NCBI RefSeq assembly: GCF_013004105.1
Contig: NZ_CP053085.1
Coordinates: forward strand, 372,001 to 436,000
Source of the DNA: Gemmatimonas groenlandica
GTDB taxonomy: Bacteria > Gemmatimonadota > Gemmatimonadetes > Gemmatimonadales > Gemmatimonadaceae
Length of the DNA: 64,000 nt
Direction: 5' to 3'
The position numbers and the translations under genes were made by a program. Below are positions 35,467 through 43,413 of the stretch, in pieces (within the stretch, counting starts at the first letter, position 1; every line of letters starts with the position of its first letter). The notes under the pieces are model-generated. The model saw nothing but the letters and a program-made list of their open reading frames with translations. It did no database searches and was not told where the DNA came from.

Positions 35467-37257
35467 ATGCCCGCCTACAAGGCCCCACTCGACGATATCC
35501 GCTTTCTGCTGCATGACGTCCACGATGTCGCGCAGTTGGCCGCACTCCCCGGCTTCGAGGACGCGACGCCTGACATGATCGATGCCGTGCTCGTCGAAGG
35601 CGCCAAGATCTGCGAGGAGGTGCTCTTCCCGATCAATCAGAGCGGCGACACGGAAGGGGTGAAGTACGAGAACGGCGAGGTACGCACGCCGAGCGGCTTC
35701 AAGGAGGCGTACGCGCAGTACGCGGCGGGTGGCTGGACCGGCGTGGCGGCCGATGCGAAGTACGGCGGACAAGGGCTGCCCGAGTCGGTGCGCTTCGTGA
35801 TGGAGGAGATGCTCTGCTCCTCGAACCTGTCGTTCAGCATGTATCCCGGGCTCACGCACGGCGCGGTGAGCGCGCTGCTGAGTCACGGATCGGACGAGCT
35901 CAAGGATCGCTTTCTTCCCAAGCTGATCGACGGCACGTGGGGTGGTACGATGTGCCTGACCGAAGCGCACGCCGGCACCGACCTCGGCATCATCACCACG
36001 AAGGCCGTTCCCGCCGGTGATGGCGCCTACAAGATCAACGGCACGAAGATCTTCATCTCGGCTGGCGATCACGATCTGACGGAAAACATCGTCCACCTGG
36101 TGCTGGCCAAATTGCCGGATGCCCCCGGCGGCACGAAGGGGATCTCGCTGTTTCTGGTACCGAAGTATCTGCCGAAGGAAGACGGCTCGCCCGGCACTCG
36201 CAACGGCGTCACGGTGGGCTCCATCGAGCACAAGATGGGCATCAAGGCCTCGGCCACGTGCGTGTTGAATTTCGAAGACGCCACGGGCTGGATGGTGGGC
36301 GAACCGCACAAAGGCATGCGGGCGATGTTCGTCATGATGAACGGTGCGCGCCTCGCCGTCGGCTTGCAGGGATTGGGACTGGCGGAGGTCGCGTATCAGA
36401 ATGCGTTGTCGTACGCCAAGGACCGTCTGCAGGGACGCTCGCTGACAGGACCGAAGAATCCTTCGGGACCCGCCGATTCGATCCTCGTGCACCCCGATGT
36501 GCGCAAAGGCTTGTTGCGCATCAAGGCGTTCAACGAAGGCATGCGTTCGTTGGCGTACTGGGTCGGTATCCGCATCGATCTCGAGCATCGACATGCCGAT
36601 CCCGCGGTGCGTGAGGCGGCCGAAGATCTGGTGGCGCTGATGACACCGGTGATCAAGGCGTTCCTCACCGACAAGGGGTTCGACAACACGAACATCGCGT
36701 TGCAGACGCTGGGCGGGCACGGGTACATCAGGGAGTACGGCATCGAGCAGTACGTGCGTGATGCGCGTATCGCGCAGATCTACGAAGGCACGAATGCCGT
36801 GCAAGCGCTCGACCTCGTGGGTCGCAAGCTGCCGATGGAAGGCGGGCGCTTGGTACGTCGCTTCTTCGAGCTGGTGAAGGGCGACGTGGATGCGGCGGCG
36901 CAGGTGGACGGCCTCGAGGAGTTCGCGAAGCCACTGGGCGGTTCGCTGTATCAGTTGCAGAAGGCGACGATGCTGCTGGCCGAGAAGGGCTTTGCGAATC
37001 CTGATGAAGTCGGTGCGGCGGCCACGGAGTATCTGCATCTCATGGGATACGTGGCGGTGGGGTGGCAGTGGCTGCGCATGGCCACCGTTGCGCAGGAGCA
37101 GCTGGCGGCGGGGAAGGGTGACAAGCGCTTCCTGCAGGCGAAGCTGAAAACGGCGCGCTTCTATTTCGGGCGATTGTTGCCGGAAGCGGCGACGCTGCTG
37201 GCGGCGATTCAGGCTGGCTCCGCGCCGATCATGGCGTTCGCTGACGACGAGTTCTAG
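35467..37257 (+). CDS. acyl-CoA dehydrogenase, long form with C-terminal extension
   Basis: 596 residues, the length of FadE/AcdB-like enzymes with an N-terminal extension and the PF12806-type C-terminal domain. Domain order: N-terminal helix bundle (PAYKAPLDDIRFLLHDV), core with GGTMCLTEAHAGTDLG (the FAD-binding strand), KINGTKIFISAGDHDLTEN, and YIREYGIEQYVRDARIAQIYEGTNAVQALDLVGRK, where the Glu of YEGTN is the catalytic base. C-terminal helices (DVDAAAQVDGLEEF...FGRLLPEAATLLAAIQAG) complete it. It catalyses the alpha,beta-dehydrogenation of fatty acyl-CoA, passing electrons to ETF. Upstream GGAGG at about 35451-35455 fits the start. No other beta-oxidation genes are adjacent. Confidence 0.94.
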   Translation: MPAYKAPLDDIRFLLHDVHDVAQLAALPGFEDATPDMIDAVLVEGAKICEEVLFPINQSGDTEGVKYENGEVRTPSGFKEAYAQYAAGGWTGVAADAKYGGQGLPESVRFVMEEMLCSSNLSFSMYPGLTHGAVSALLSHGSDELKDRFLPKLIDGTWGGTMCLTEAHAGTDLGIITTKAVPAGDGAYKINGTKIFISAGDHDLTENIVHLVLAKLPDAPGGTKGISLFLVPKYLPKEDGSPGTRNGVTVGSIEHKMGIKASATCVLNFEDATGWMVGEPHKGMRAMFVMMNGARLAVGLQGLGLAEVAYQNALSYAKDRLQGRSLTGPKNPSGPADSILVHPDVRKGLLRIKAFNEGMRSLAYWVGIRIDLEHRHADPAVREAAEDLVALMTPVIKAFLTDKGFDNTNIALQTLGGHGYIREYGIEQYVRDARIAQIYEGTNAVQALDLVGRKLPMEGGRLVRRFFELVKGDVDAAAQVDGLEEFAKPLGGSLYQLQKATMLLAEKGFANPDEVGAAATEYLHLMGYVAVGWQWLRMATVAQEQLAAGKGDKRFLQAKLKTARFYFGRLLPEAATLLAAIQAGSAPIMAFADDEF

Positions 37258-37364
37258 AGGGACGCAGGGCGTAACGACTGTGCCCGCCGTGTGACGGTCA
37301 CGCGGCGGGTACTCAACTCCTGGGTGGGACGTGCCGATGTTCAAGGCAACCTCACACCCACTTC

Positions 37365-38558
37365 ATGTTCTTCAAGAAGCTCGTGTCCGAGCCCCGCCCC
37401 TCGATCGAACGAAGCAGTTCGAACGGCGCGTCCGGCTCCCCAGTCCTGAAATCGATCTCCGGCGGCCCAGGCACCGAGATCTCCGTCGCGCCCACCGCAC
37501 AGAGCAGCGAGAACGCTCTCGGTCTGGTGCTCGATGCCCTCGGTGGCGTCCTCACCGCGCTCTCACGCTATCCGATCGATCTCCCGGATCGACCCGCGGA
37601 AAAGAGCGCGGAAGAGATCGCGCGATGGCAGCGTCATGCGACCATGGGATATCCCCTGGAAGAAGGGGCTGGTACGCTCGGCGTGGCCGACCGTGATTGG
37701 GACGGTGTTGTTCGTGCGGTGACCGAACAGCGGCGGGAAGAGCACAAGTACGTGGACTCGTCGATCACCGAACTCCGTGAGGCCCTCTGGGCCTGCGTCG
37801 AGACGGTGCACAACGCGGTGAAGATCGATCATACGGCCGACGCGTCGACGGAGACGCAGATGGACCGGGCGAAGAACGCGCTGAAGCGGATGCAGACCGG
37901 GTCGATCAAGCAGGAAGTGCTGGGCGCCGTGCTGGCGATCGAGGGGGCGCTGCAGTCGCGCCGCGATCAGCAGCAGGAGCAGTACGTGTCGCTGGCCACG
38001 AAGCTCGACCGCATGGGCAAGCAGCTCGAAGAAGCGCGGAAGGAGAGCACGACCGACCCGCTGACCGGCATCGGCAATCGCAAGCTGTTCGACATGATGG
38101 GGCCGCGCGCGGTGCAGATGTTCGCGCTGGGCCGTCAGCCGGTGGTGCTGCTGATGATCGACCTCGACAAGCTCAAGCTGGTGAACGACATGTACGGACA
38201 TCAGGCGGGTGACGCCGCGATCGCGAACCTGGGCGGCGCGTTGTCGAAGGTGTTCCTGCGTCAGAGCGATGTGCTCTGTCGGTACGGCGGCGACGAGTTC
38301 GTGGCCATCCTGCACAACACCGACTGGAAGATGGCGCAGACCTTGGCGCGTCGACTGCAGGAGCAGGTAGCGGCCATGCCGGCGCCGCATCCGGCGATGG
38401 AGTTCTCGATCGGTGCGTCCGTGGGCGTGGCCCAGCTGGAAGCGCACGAAGAGGTGGATGAATGGATTGCGCGTGCCGACAAGGCCTTGTACAAGGCCAA
38501 GCAGAATGGTCGGGACCGGGTGTGTGTGGCGGAAAGCCTCTTGCTCAAAACGGCCTGA
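37365..38558 (+). CDS. GGDEF diguanylate cyclase
   Basis: 397 residues, soluble. The N-terminal 200 residues are helical with a coiled-coil-like run (AIEGALQSRRDQQQEQYVSLATKLDRMGKQLEEARKES). The catalytic domain begins at TDPLTGIGNRK and carries DLDKLKLVNDMYGHQAGD, the active site RYGGDEF and the C-terminal ADKALYKAKQNGRDRV. An inhibitory-site RxxD (RQSD) lies five residues before GGDEF, so product feedback is expected. It makes cyclic di-GMP for surface, motility or envelope control. No EAL domain. The gene ends at a perfect bidirectional terminator. Confidence 0.95.
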   Translation: MFFKKLVSEPRPSIERSSSNGASGSPVLKSISGGPGTEISVAPTAQSSENALGLVLDALGGVLTALSRYPIDLPDRPAEKSAEEIARWQRHATMGYPLEEGAGTLGVADRDWDGVVRAVTEQRREEHKYVDSSITELREALWACVETVHNAVKIDHTADASTETQMDRAKNALKRMQTGSIKQEVLGAVLAIEGALQSRRDQQQEQYVSLATKLDRMGKQLEEARKESTTDPLTGIGNRKLFDMMGPRAVQMFALGRQPVVLLMIDLDKLKLVNDMYGHQAGDAAIANLGGALSKVFLRQSDVLCRYGGDEFVAILHNTDWKMAQTLARRLQEQVAAMPAPHPAMEFSIGASVGVAQLEAHEEVDEWIARADKALYKAKQNGRDRVCVAESLLLKTA

Positions 38559-38584
38559 TTAGGCCGGTTGAGCGGGCGGCAATG

Positions 38585-38620
38585 CAAAGCGGGCCCGGTC
38601 AATTGACCGGGCCCGCTTTG
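38585..38620. terminator. perfect palindromic terminator between convergent genes
   Basis: CAAAGCGGGCCCGGTCAA (38585-38602) is the exact inverse of 38603-38620, an 18-base-pair stem with a minimal loop. It can end the diguanylate cyclase transcript and the convergent PEP-CTERM transcript. Confidence 0.85.
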
Positions 38621-38652
38621 AGTTTGTGCGTCGTACGGACGGGCCGCGCGAG

Positions 38653-39381
38653 TTACGCGGCGAGGTTCCGACGGCGGCGGGCGAAGCCGAAGATGCCGAG
38701 GAGGCCGGAGGCCATTAGGGCGTAGGTCGAGGGCTCGGGGACCGAGGTGATGTTCGGGTTGTCGCCGCAGGTGTAACCGCCGGTGTTGGTGGCGTTGAAA
38801 CAGCGGAGCGATACGGCGGCGCCGTTCTGATTCGTACCTTGCGCGAAATATCCAAACCCGAGCGTGTTGAGCGTCTGCTGCGTAATGACCTGCGATGTTG
38901 CGAAATTGAGCTGAAGGTAGCCGCTTGTTCCGTCTGCGCGAAAGTAGCCAGAAGCGAACGACGAAGCGAGTCCGATGAGCCCCTGCTGCTGCGGAGTAGA
39001 ACTCGCTCCACCGATCCCAGTGAGGCCGGTGCTCGCGAAGAGATTGTTGCCTGCACCGTCGGCAAACGTCGGGGAACCCACCACGGGGCCGTTGATGATG
39101 TTTGCCGCCGAACCCGCCTGCAAGTTCGATCCCGAGACGCTTTGAAGAGCGAAGGCGTTGCTCGTTCCGAAGAATCCGACATCGGTGATGCGAATGTTCT
39201 GCATCGTACCGCCGGCGCCTAGACGCACGGAAAAGCTGTTTGCACCGGTTAGCTGGAACGAGTAGGTGCTACAAAAGGTCAGCCCACCGTTTGCCCAGCA
39301 AAGGTCAGCAGCGCGCGCCTCCGTGGCTCCAAAGGTCATACCAGCGGCAACAGCGAGTGAGGCAATAAGTCGACGATTCAT
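38653..39381 (-). CDS. PEP-CTERM secreted protein 1
   Basis: 242 residues from the ATG at 39381, preceded by GGAG. The signal peptide is LIASLAVAAGMTFGATEARA. The body is Ser/Gly/Asn rich (ADLCWANGGLTFC, GSNLQAGSAANI), with no cofactor or catalytic motif. The C-terminus is a typical PEP-CTERM cassette: SVPEPSTYALMASG, a hydrophobic helix (LLGIFGFA) and a basic RRRRN tail. Such cassettes target proteins for cleavage and attachment by an exosortase in exopolysaccharide-producing diderms. No exosortase gene is in the window. The cassette is nearly identical at DNA level to the one at 40320-40415. Confidence 0.92.
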   Translation of the reverse strand: MNRRLIASLAVAAGMTFGATEARAADLCWANGGLTFCSTYSFQLTGANSFSVRLGAGGTMQNIRITDVGFFGTSNAFALQSVSGSNLQAGSAANIINGPVVGSPTFADGAGNNLFASTGLTGIGGASSTPQQQGLIGLASSFASGYFRADGTSGYLQLNFATSQVITQQTLNTLGFGYFAQGTNQNGAAVSLRCFNATNTGGYTCGDNPNITSVPEPSTYALMASGLLGIFGFARRRRNLAA

Positions 39382-39577
39382 GAAAAACTCCGTGCTTCGG
39401 GGGGAAGCGATCTTTCCGCAATGGCCGCTCATGGTGTACAAGCGACGCTTCGGACATGTTCTCGGCTAACTTGTAGAGCAGAATGCGGACCAGAGTTCAT
39501 GGCGTAGCGCCGGTCTGTAAGTGGTATCGCTTCAACATGTTAGCTGCGATTAACTGATGTTCACATAAATAGTGTAG

Positions 39578-39591
39578 TTGTTGCGCAACAA
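39578..39591. promoter_or_regulatory. 14-base palindrome in the PEP-CTERM intergenic region
   Basis: TTGTTGCGCAACAA is a perfect 14-base palindrome in the 398-base gap 39382-39779. The gap is AT-richer than its surroundings, is divergent-promoter DNA for two PEP-CTERM genes, and shows no gene. The palindrome is a candidate operator for a dimeric regulator. Confidence 0.35.
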
Positions 39592-39779
39592 TTAAGTGCG
39601 TCCGCACCACATCATGAAGAAAAATACACTAAGTCTCATCCGTGCAAGTGAAGCAAAATCAATGCTTTGCATGATGGCAGGTTCATTATGTCCGGCTCAT
39701 GAACGCGGCATGCGTCTTGAAGTATCGATCACAGAGGATCCCAAGTGCACGAGCCAAAATACGTCAACAGGTACCATCG

Positions 39780-40415
39780 ATGAAGAAATTCATTTTGACT
39801 GCGACTTTTGCTGCAACCGCGTTCGTTACCTCCCCGACGGTGTCGGCCGCGCAGACGACGCTGTTCGACCTGCAGAACGTCTGCGCTACGGGGCTCTTTA
39901 AGACCTGTGCCGATGGCAAGATGCTGAAGTACACGGCGCCGAACTACTTCAGCTTCCAGGTCAAGAATGAAGAGGCTTCCCAGAAGTTCACGAGCATTCT
40001 GATGTTCCTGGACAAGACGGCGAATGCGTCGGTGTACAGCGCGCTTCCGTCTGGCTGGTCGATCGACAACCAGCCCTTTAATGGTCAGATCTGGTACAAC
40101 GGCACGCTCTGCAACCAGGGCGGCGGACTCGGCTGCCCCACCGTGTACAAGTTTGACTTCCTCAACAACGGTCAGGGCCTCGCGGCAGGCGCCAGCGCAA
40201 CGTTCAACTTCACGCTGAGCGACAACACCGCAACACCGATCGGTTTCGGCTTCCACGCGCAGAGCGGCCCGAATGGCCAGTCACAGTGGATCGCCATGGG
40301 CGGTACGGGAGTCTTCAACATCACCTCCGTCCCCGAGCCCTCCACCTACGCCCTCATGGCGTCGGGCCTGCTCGGCATCTTCGGCTTCGCCCGTCGCCGT
40401 CGCAACAACGCCTGA
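39780..40415 (+). CDS. PEP-CTERM secreted protein 2
   Basis: 211 residues from the ATG at 39780 (MKKFILTATFAATAFVTSPTVSAAQ is a signal peptide; the frame extends upstream without one). The mature protein has a beta-rich jelly-roll-like feel (FSFQVKNEEASQKFTSILMFLDK, GASATFNFTLSDN) and a disulfide candidate pair (CNQGGGLGC). It ends in SVPEPSTYALMASG, LLGIFGFA and RRRRNNA. The cassette shares nearly every residue, and long DNA runs, with the protein of the divergent gene, suggesting recombination or strong constraint. Possible role: matrix or surface-attached protein. Confidence 0.92.
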   Translation: MKKFILTATFAATAFVTSPTVSAAQTTLFDLQNVCATGLFKTCADGKMLKYTAPNYFSFQVKNEEASQKFTSILMFLDKTANASVYSALPSGWSIDNQPFNGQIWYNGTLCNQGGGLGCPTVYKFDFLNNGQGLAAGASATFNFTLSDNTATPIGFGFHAQSGPNGQSQWIAMGGTGVFNITSVPEPSTYALMASGLLGIFGFARRRRNNA

Positions 40416-40465
40416 GTCGTCCCCCCGTTCCACCCCTGCTTCAGCAGGCAGCTCCACTGAATGCA

Positions 40466-40500
40466 CCGCCTCGGCCAGTCGCCGAGGCGGTTTTGTTTTG
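40466..40500 (+). terminator. rho-independent terminator
   Basis: CCGCCTCGG (40466-40474) pairs with CCGAGGCGG (40482-40490) and is followed by TTTTGTTTTG. This is a textbook terminator for the PEP-CTERM gene before it. Confidence 0.9.
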
Positions 40501-40629
40501 CCCTCGTCTCGACACCGTGAACGAATGCAAATGTGATCCGACCCGCCGCTCAACAGTCTGATCCGACAAGCGCGCGCCGCGACCACTTGGGTCTCGACCA
40601 GCGCTACCATCATCTGTCGGAGTCTTGCA

Positions 40630-41355
40630 ATGAAGTGGTCTGCTCTCGCCGCCGCGTTCACCGCCGCGCTGCTGTCCGTTATGCCGGCTCAGGCCAGCGC
40701 GCAGTCCATTGCGTGCGCTATGGGCTCGTCACTCTGCGTCGGCTACGAGATCACCGACTACACGACCACCGGCCTGTCGCTTCGCGTCTGGAACGCGAGC
40801 CCTTCCATCCAGCAAGCGCGCATCGAATCGATCGCGCTCTGGAACATCGGTGGCATCAGTGGTGCCCTGCATGATTGGAGCGCCTCCAACGACGTGACTG
40901 TGGACAACGCCGGCGCTGGCTGGAGCTACGGCACCCCAAGCGGATGGATCAGCGGCCCGGTTTCCACTCCCTCGCTTTCGGCCAAAACCGGCACGAACGG
41001 CGGTATCGTCGGCCAGGCCGGTTCGGCCGGCGGCGGTACCAGGTGGCAAACCGCCAACGCCAACGTGAATGACCCGAGCGCGTTTCTCACGTTCCGGTTC
41101 ACCTACACCGGCGCCCCCGCACTACTCGCGAACAACGTGCTATTCGGATTCCGCGCCAAGTCACTCGAGCCCACCGTCGACGACGCCGCGTCGTATAAGT
41201 GCGATCCCACCAGCACCAATTGCGCGCTCGTGGAGTGCCAAGGCACCAACTGCGCCCATTACACGGCCATCGTCCCCGAACCGCAAACCATCGCGCTCGT
41301 CGCCACCGGACTGCTAGGGCTCATCGCCGTGTCTCGCCGCCGCCGCAACCAATAG
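40630..41355 (+). CDS. PEP-CTERM secreted protein 3
   Basis: 241 residues. Signal peptide LAAAFTAALLSVMPAQASAQ; GGAG lies upstream of the ATG. The body is extracellular-looking: CAMGSSLCVGYEITDYTTTGLSLRVWN with several Cys pairs (CDPTSTNC, CQGTNC) and beta-rich phrases (LFGFRAKSLEP). The C-terminal cassette is IVPEPQTIALVATG, LLGLIAVS and RRRRNQ, a different variant from its two neighbours. Its stop codon is the first element of a TAGCGC repeat row that runs into the next gene. Possibly a matrix protein handled by the same exosortase as its neighbours. Confidence 0.92.
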   Translation: MKWSALAAAFTAALLSVMPAQASAQSIACAMGSSLCVGYEITDYTTTGLSLRVWNASPSIQQARIESIALWNIGGISGALHDWSASNDVTVDNAGAGWSYGTPSGWISGPVSTPSLSAKTGTNGGIVGQAGSAGGGTRWQTANANVNDPSAFLTFRFTYTGAPALLANNVLFGFRAKSLEPTVDDAASYKCDPTSTNCALVECQGTNCAHYTAIVPEPQTIALVATGLLGLIAVSRRRRNQ

Positions 41356-41378
41356 CGCCGTTGCCCGCTTTTAATTCT

Positions 41379-41442
41379 TAGCGCCCCTCATTCATAGCGC
41401 GGTCAACTCTTAGCGCCCCTAATTCCTAGCGCCGTTCGCCGT
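41379..41442. repeat. four TAGCGC units at exact 16-base spacing
   Basis: TAGCGC begins at 41379, 41395, 41411 and 41427, each exactly 16 bases apart, with the spacer resembling CCTNATTCN in the first and third copies. A further TAGCGCC lies in the stop codon of the preceding gene at 41353. The third and fourth units cover the 3' end and stop codon of the metal ATPase gene. Confidence 0.75.
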
Positions 41443-43305
41443 TAGGCCCGCGCCCGCTGCTCTCAACGCATTCAATATCACCGCCACATCGATCGCCTCT
41501 TGTATCAGCGCCCCCGCAATCGGCGTCAGCATCCCCGCCGCCGCAAACCCCATCCCCACCAGCGAGAGCCCGAGCCCCACACCAATAGACTGCTTCGCGA
41601 TCATCAACGATCGCCGTCCAATCCGCACCGCCTCCGGCACGCGACGCGGGTCATCAATGAGCAGCACCACATCGGCCGCTTCCGCGACCACACCGCCGCC
41701 GTGTCCGGCCAACGCAATGCCAACCGTCGCCGTGGTCAACGACGGCGCGTCGTTCGTGCCGTCGCCTACCATGACCACCCGACGACCGCGCGCTTCCAAG
41801 GCTGCCACGCGCGCGACCTTCGCCTCCGCCGTGAGATCGCCTTCGTACTGCGAAATCCCGACCTCGCGCGCGATCTTCGCCACATTCTCGGCCTTGTCGC
41901 CGGAATACAGATACGCGTCGCTGATCCCGAGCGCGGCCAGTTCCGCGAACATCGGCGCCAGATCGTCGCGCAGTTCATCGGCGAACTCAATGCGGGCGAC
42001 CGCAGGTACAAAGCCGTTCTCCACGCCGCCGTGACTGCCGTCGGTCGCCACATACGCGCGCAACCCCGATACGCCGACTTCCAACGCGGCCAACCGCGCG
42101 GCCAACGACGGCACCCGCTCGCGTACGAAGTCGGGCGACCCCACCGCGACATAGCGTCCGTTCACCATCCCCGTCACGCCGCGCCCCGGCGTTTCCACCA
42201 ACTCGGTCGCGATCATCATCGTGGCACCACGAGACTCCGCCTCGGCCACGATCACGCGGGCCAGCAAATGTCCGGAGCCTTGTTCCACGGCGGCTGCGAC
42301 CTCGAGCATCGTCACGTCTGACGTCCCGTCGTCAGTCACGACCTGATGCACCCGCGGCTTGCCGACGGTAAGGGTGCCCGTCTTGTCGAACACCGCCGAG
42401 TTCACCGACGCCAGCGCTTCGAGCGCGCCACCGTTGCGCACGATGATCGACCGACGCGCCGCGCGATTGATGCCACCAATGATCGCCACCGGTGCCGCTA
42501 AAATGAGCGGGCAGGGCGTGGCCACCACCAGCACCGCCAGCACACGGGTCCAGTCGTGTGACACGAGCCACGCCATCAGGCAGGCGCCAAGCGTGAGCGG
42601 GGTGAACCACACGGCCCATTTATCCGCCGTACGCTGTAGTGGGCTCTTCGACGCCTGCGCGGTCCGCACCAGATCCACGATCCTGGCGTACTGACTGTCT
42701 TGTGAGGTGCGTACGGCGCGCAGCGTCAACGCGCCCTCCTGATTCACACTACCGGAGAGCAGCGACGTGCCGGTCGCGGCGCGCACGGGAATCGGCTCGC
42801 CGGTGAGTCGTGAGGTGTCGACGTGCGACGAGCCGCCCACCACGGTGCCGTCGCAGGGCACTAATTCGCCGGGACGGACGAGCAGCTCATCGCCCGGCGC
42901 GATCTCCGTGGCCTCGATGTCGTGGACCTGTCCCTTCACCACGCGGTGCGCCGTGCGCGGTGCATCGGCTTCCAGTGACTTCACGGCACTCGAGGCGCGC
43001 GCCACCGCGTACGCATCGAGCGCCTCTCCGCCGGTCTGCATGAGCACTACCACGAGACCAGCCAACGGTTGTCCCAACAGGATGGAGCCGGCGATCGCCA
43101 GCATCGCCACCACGTCAGCGGCGAACTCGCCGCGCAACAACCCGGCAAAGGTCCGCCACGCCACGGGAATTCCCGTGAGAACGAGACCGACAAACCAGAT
43201 GCGATTGCGCCAGGGATCCGCGCTCACCACGAGTGGCGCGACCGCACCCGCCGCGAGGAAAGCGAGCGCGGCCGCCGGCAAACGGGGGATGGACGTCCAG
43301 CGCAT
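41419..43305 (-). CDS. heavy-metal P1B-type ATPase with a TPCPL motif
   Basis: 628 residues from the ATG at 43305; a longer frame reaches 43566 but runs into the divergent kinase gene. It has P-type hallmarks: TGEPIPV actuator loop, phosphorylation site DKTGTLT, and MVGDGTNDAPSL. The metal-binding membrane motif reads ATPCPLILAAP instead of the common CPC, SPC or CPH. The usual HP dipeptide of the nucleotide domain is HL (GSGHLLARVIV). There is no N-terminal metal-binding domain. Membrane helices flank the DADDRV-like region at both ends. It likely exports a transition metal across the inner membrane; the metal cannot be named from this motif. Its start faces the kinase at 43414. Confidence 0.9.
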   Translation of the reverse strand: MRWTSIPRLPAAALAFLAAGAVAPLVVSADPWRNRIWFVGLVLTGIPVAWRTFAGLLRGEFAADVVAMLAIAGSILLGQPLAGLVVVLMQTGGEALDAYAVARASSAVKSLEADAPRTAHRVVKGQVHDIEATEIAPGDELLVRPGELVPCDGTVVGGSSHVDTSRLTGEPIPVRAATGTSLLSGSVNQEGALTLRAVRTSQDSQYARIVDLVRTAQASKSPLQRTADKWAVWFTPLTLGACLMAWLVSHDWTRVLAVLVVATPCPLILAAPVAIIGGINRAARRSIIVRNGGALEALASVNSAVFDKTGTLTVGKPRVHQVVTDDGTSDVTMLEVAAAVEQGSGHLLARVIVAEAESRGATMMIATELVETPGRGVTGMVNGRYVAVGSPDFVRERVPSLAARLAALEVGVSGLRAYVATDGSHGGVENGFVPAVARIEFADELRDDLAPMFAELAALGISDAYLYSGDKAENVAKIAREVGISQYEGDLTAEAKVARVAALEARGRRVVMVGDGTNDAPSLTTATVGIALAGHGGGVVAEAADVVLLIDDPRRVPEAVRIGRRSLMIAKQSIGVGLGLSLVGMGFAAAGMLTPIAGALIQEAIDVAVILNALRAAGAGLTANGARN

Positions 43306-43401
43306 CAGCAGGTCTGCGTGAAGGAATCGAGAAACCGAAGGTGCGGCAATCCAATCGGGTAGGAATCGGCCCGATGCTGGAAAGATACCGGTCCGAGAGG
43401 C

Positions 43402-43407
43402 TATTCT
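43402..43407 (+). promoter_or_regulatory. -10-like box TATTCT, possible leaderless start
   Basis: TATTCT is followed by six bases and the ATG at 43414 of the PAS/GAF kinase. No Shine-Dalgarno stands at the usual distance, although CGTGGG touches the ATG. Confidence 0.4.
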
Positions 43408-43413
43408 CGTGGG

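Noticed and set aside
35419-37344. 641-residue open frame antisense to the acyl-CoA dehydrogenase
   Set aside because: Composition is His/Arg/Gln rich with no motif, while the plus strand encodes a complete enzyme.
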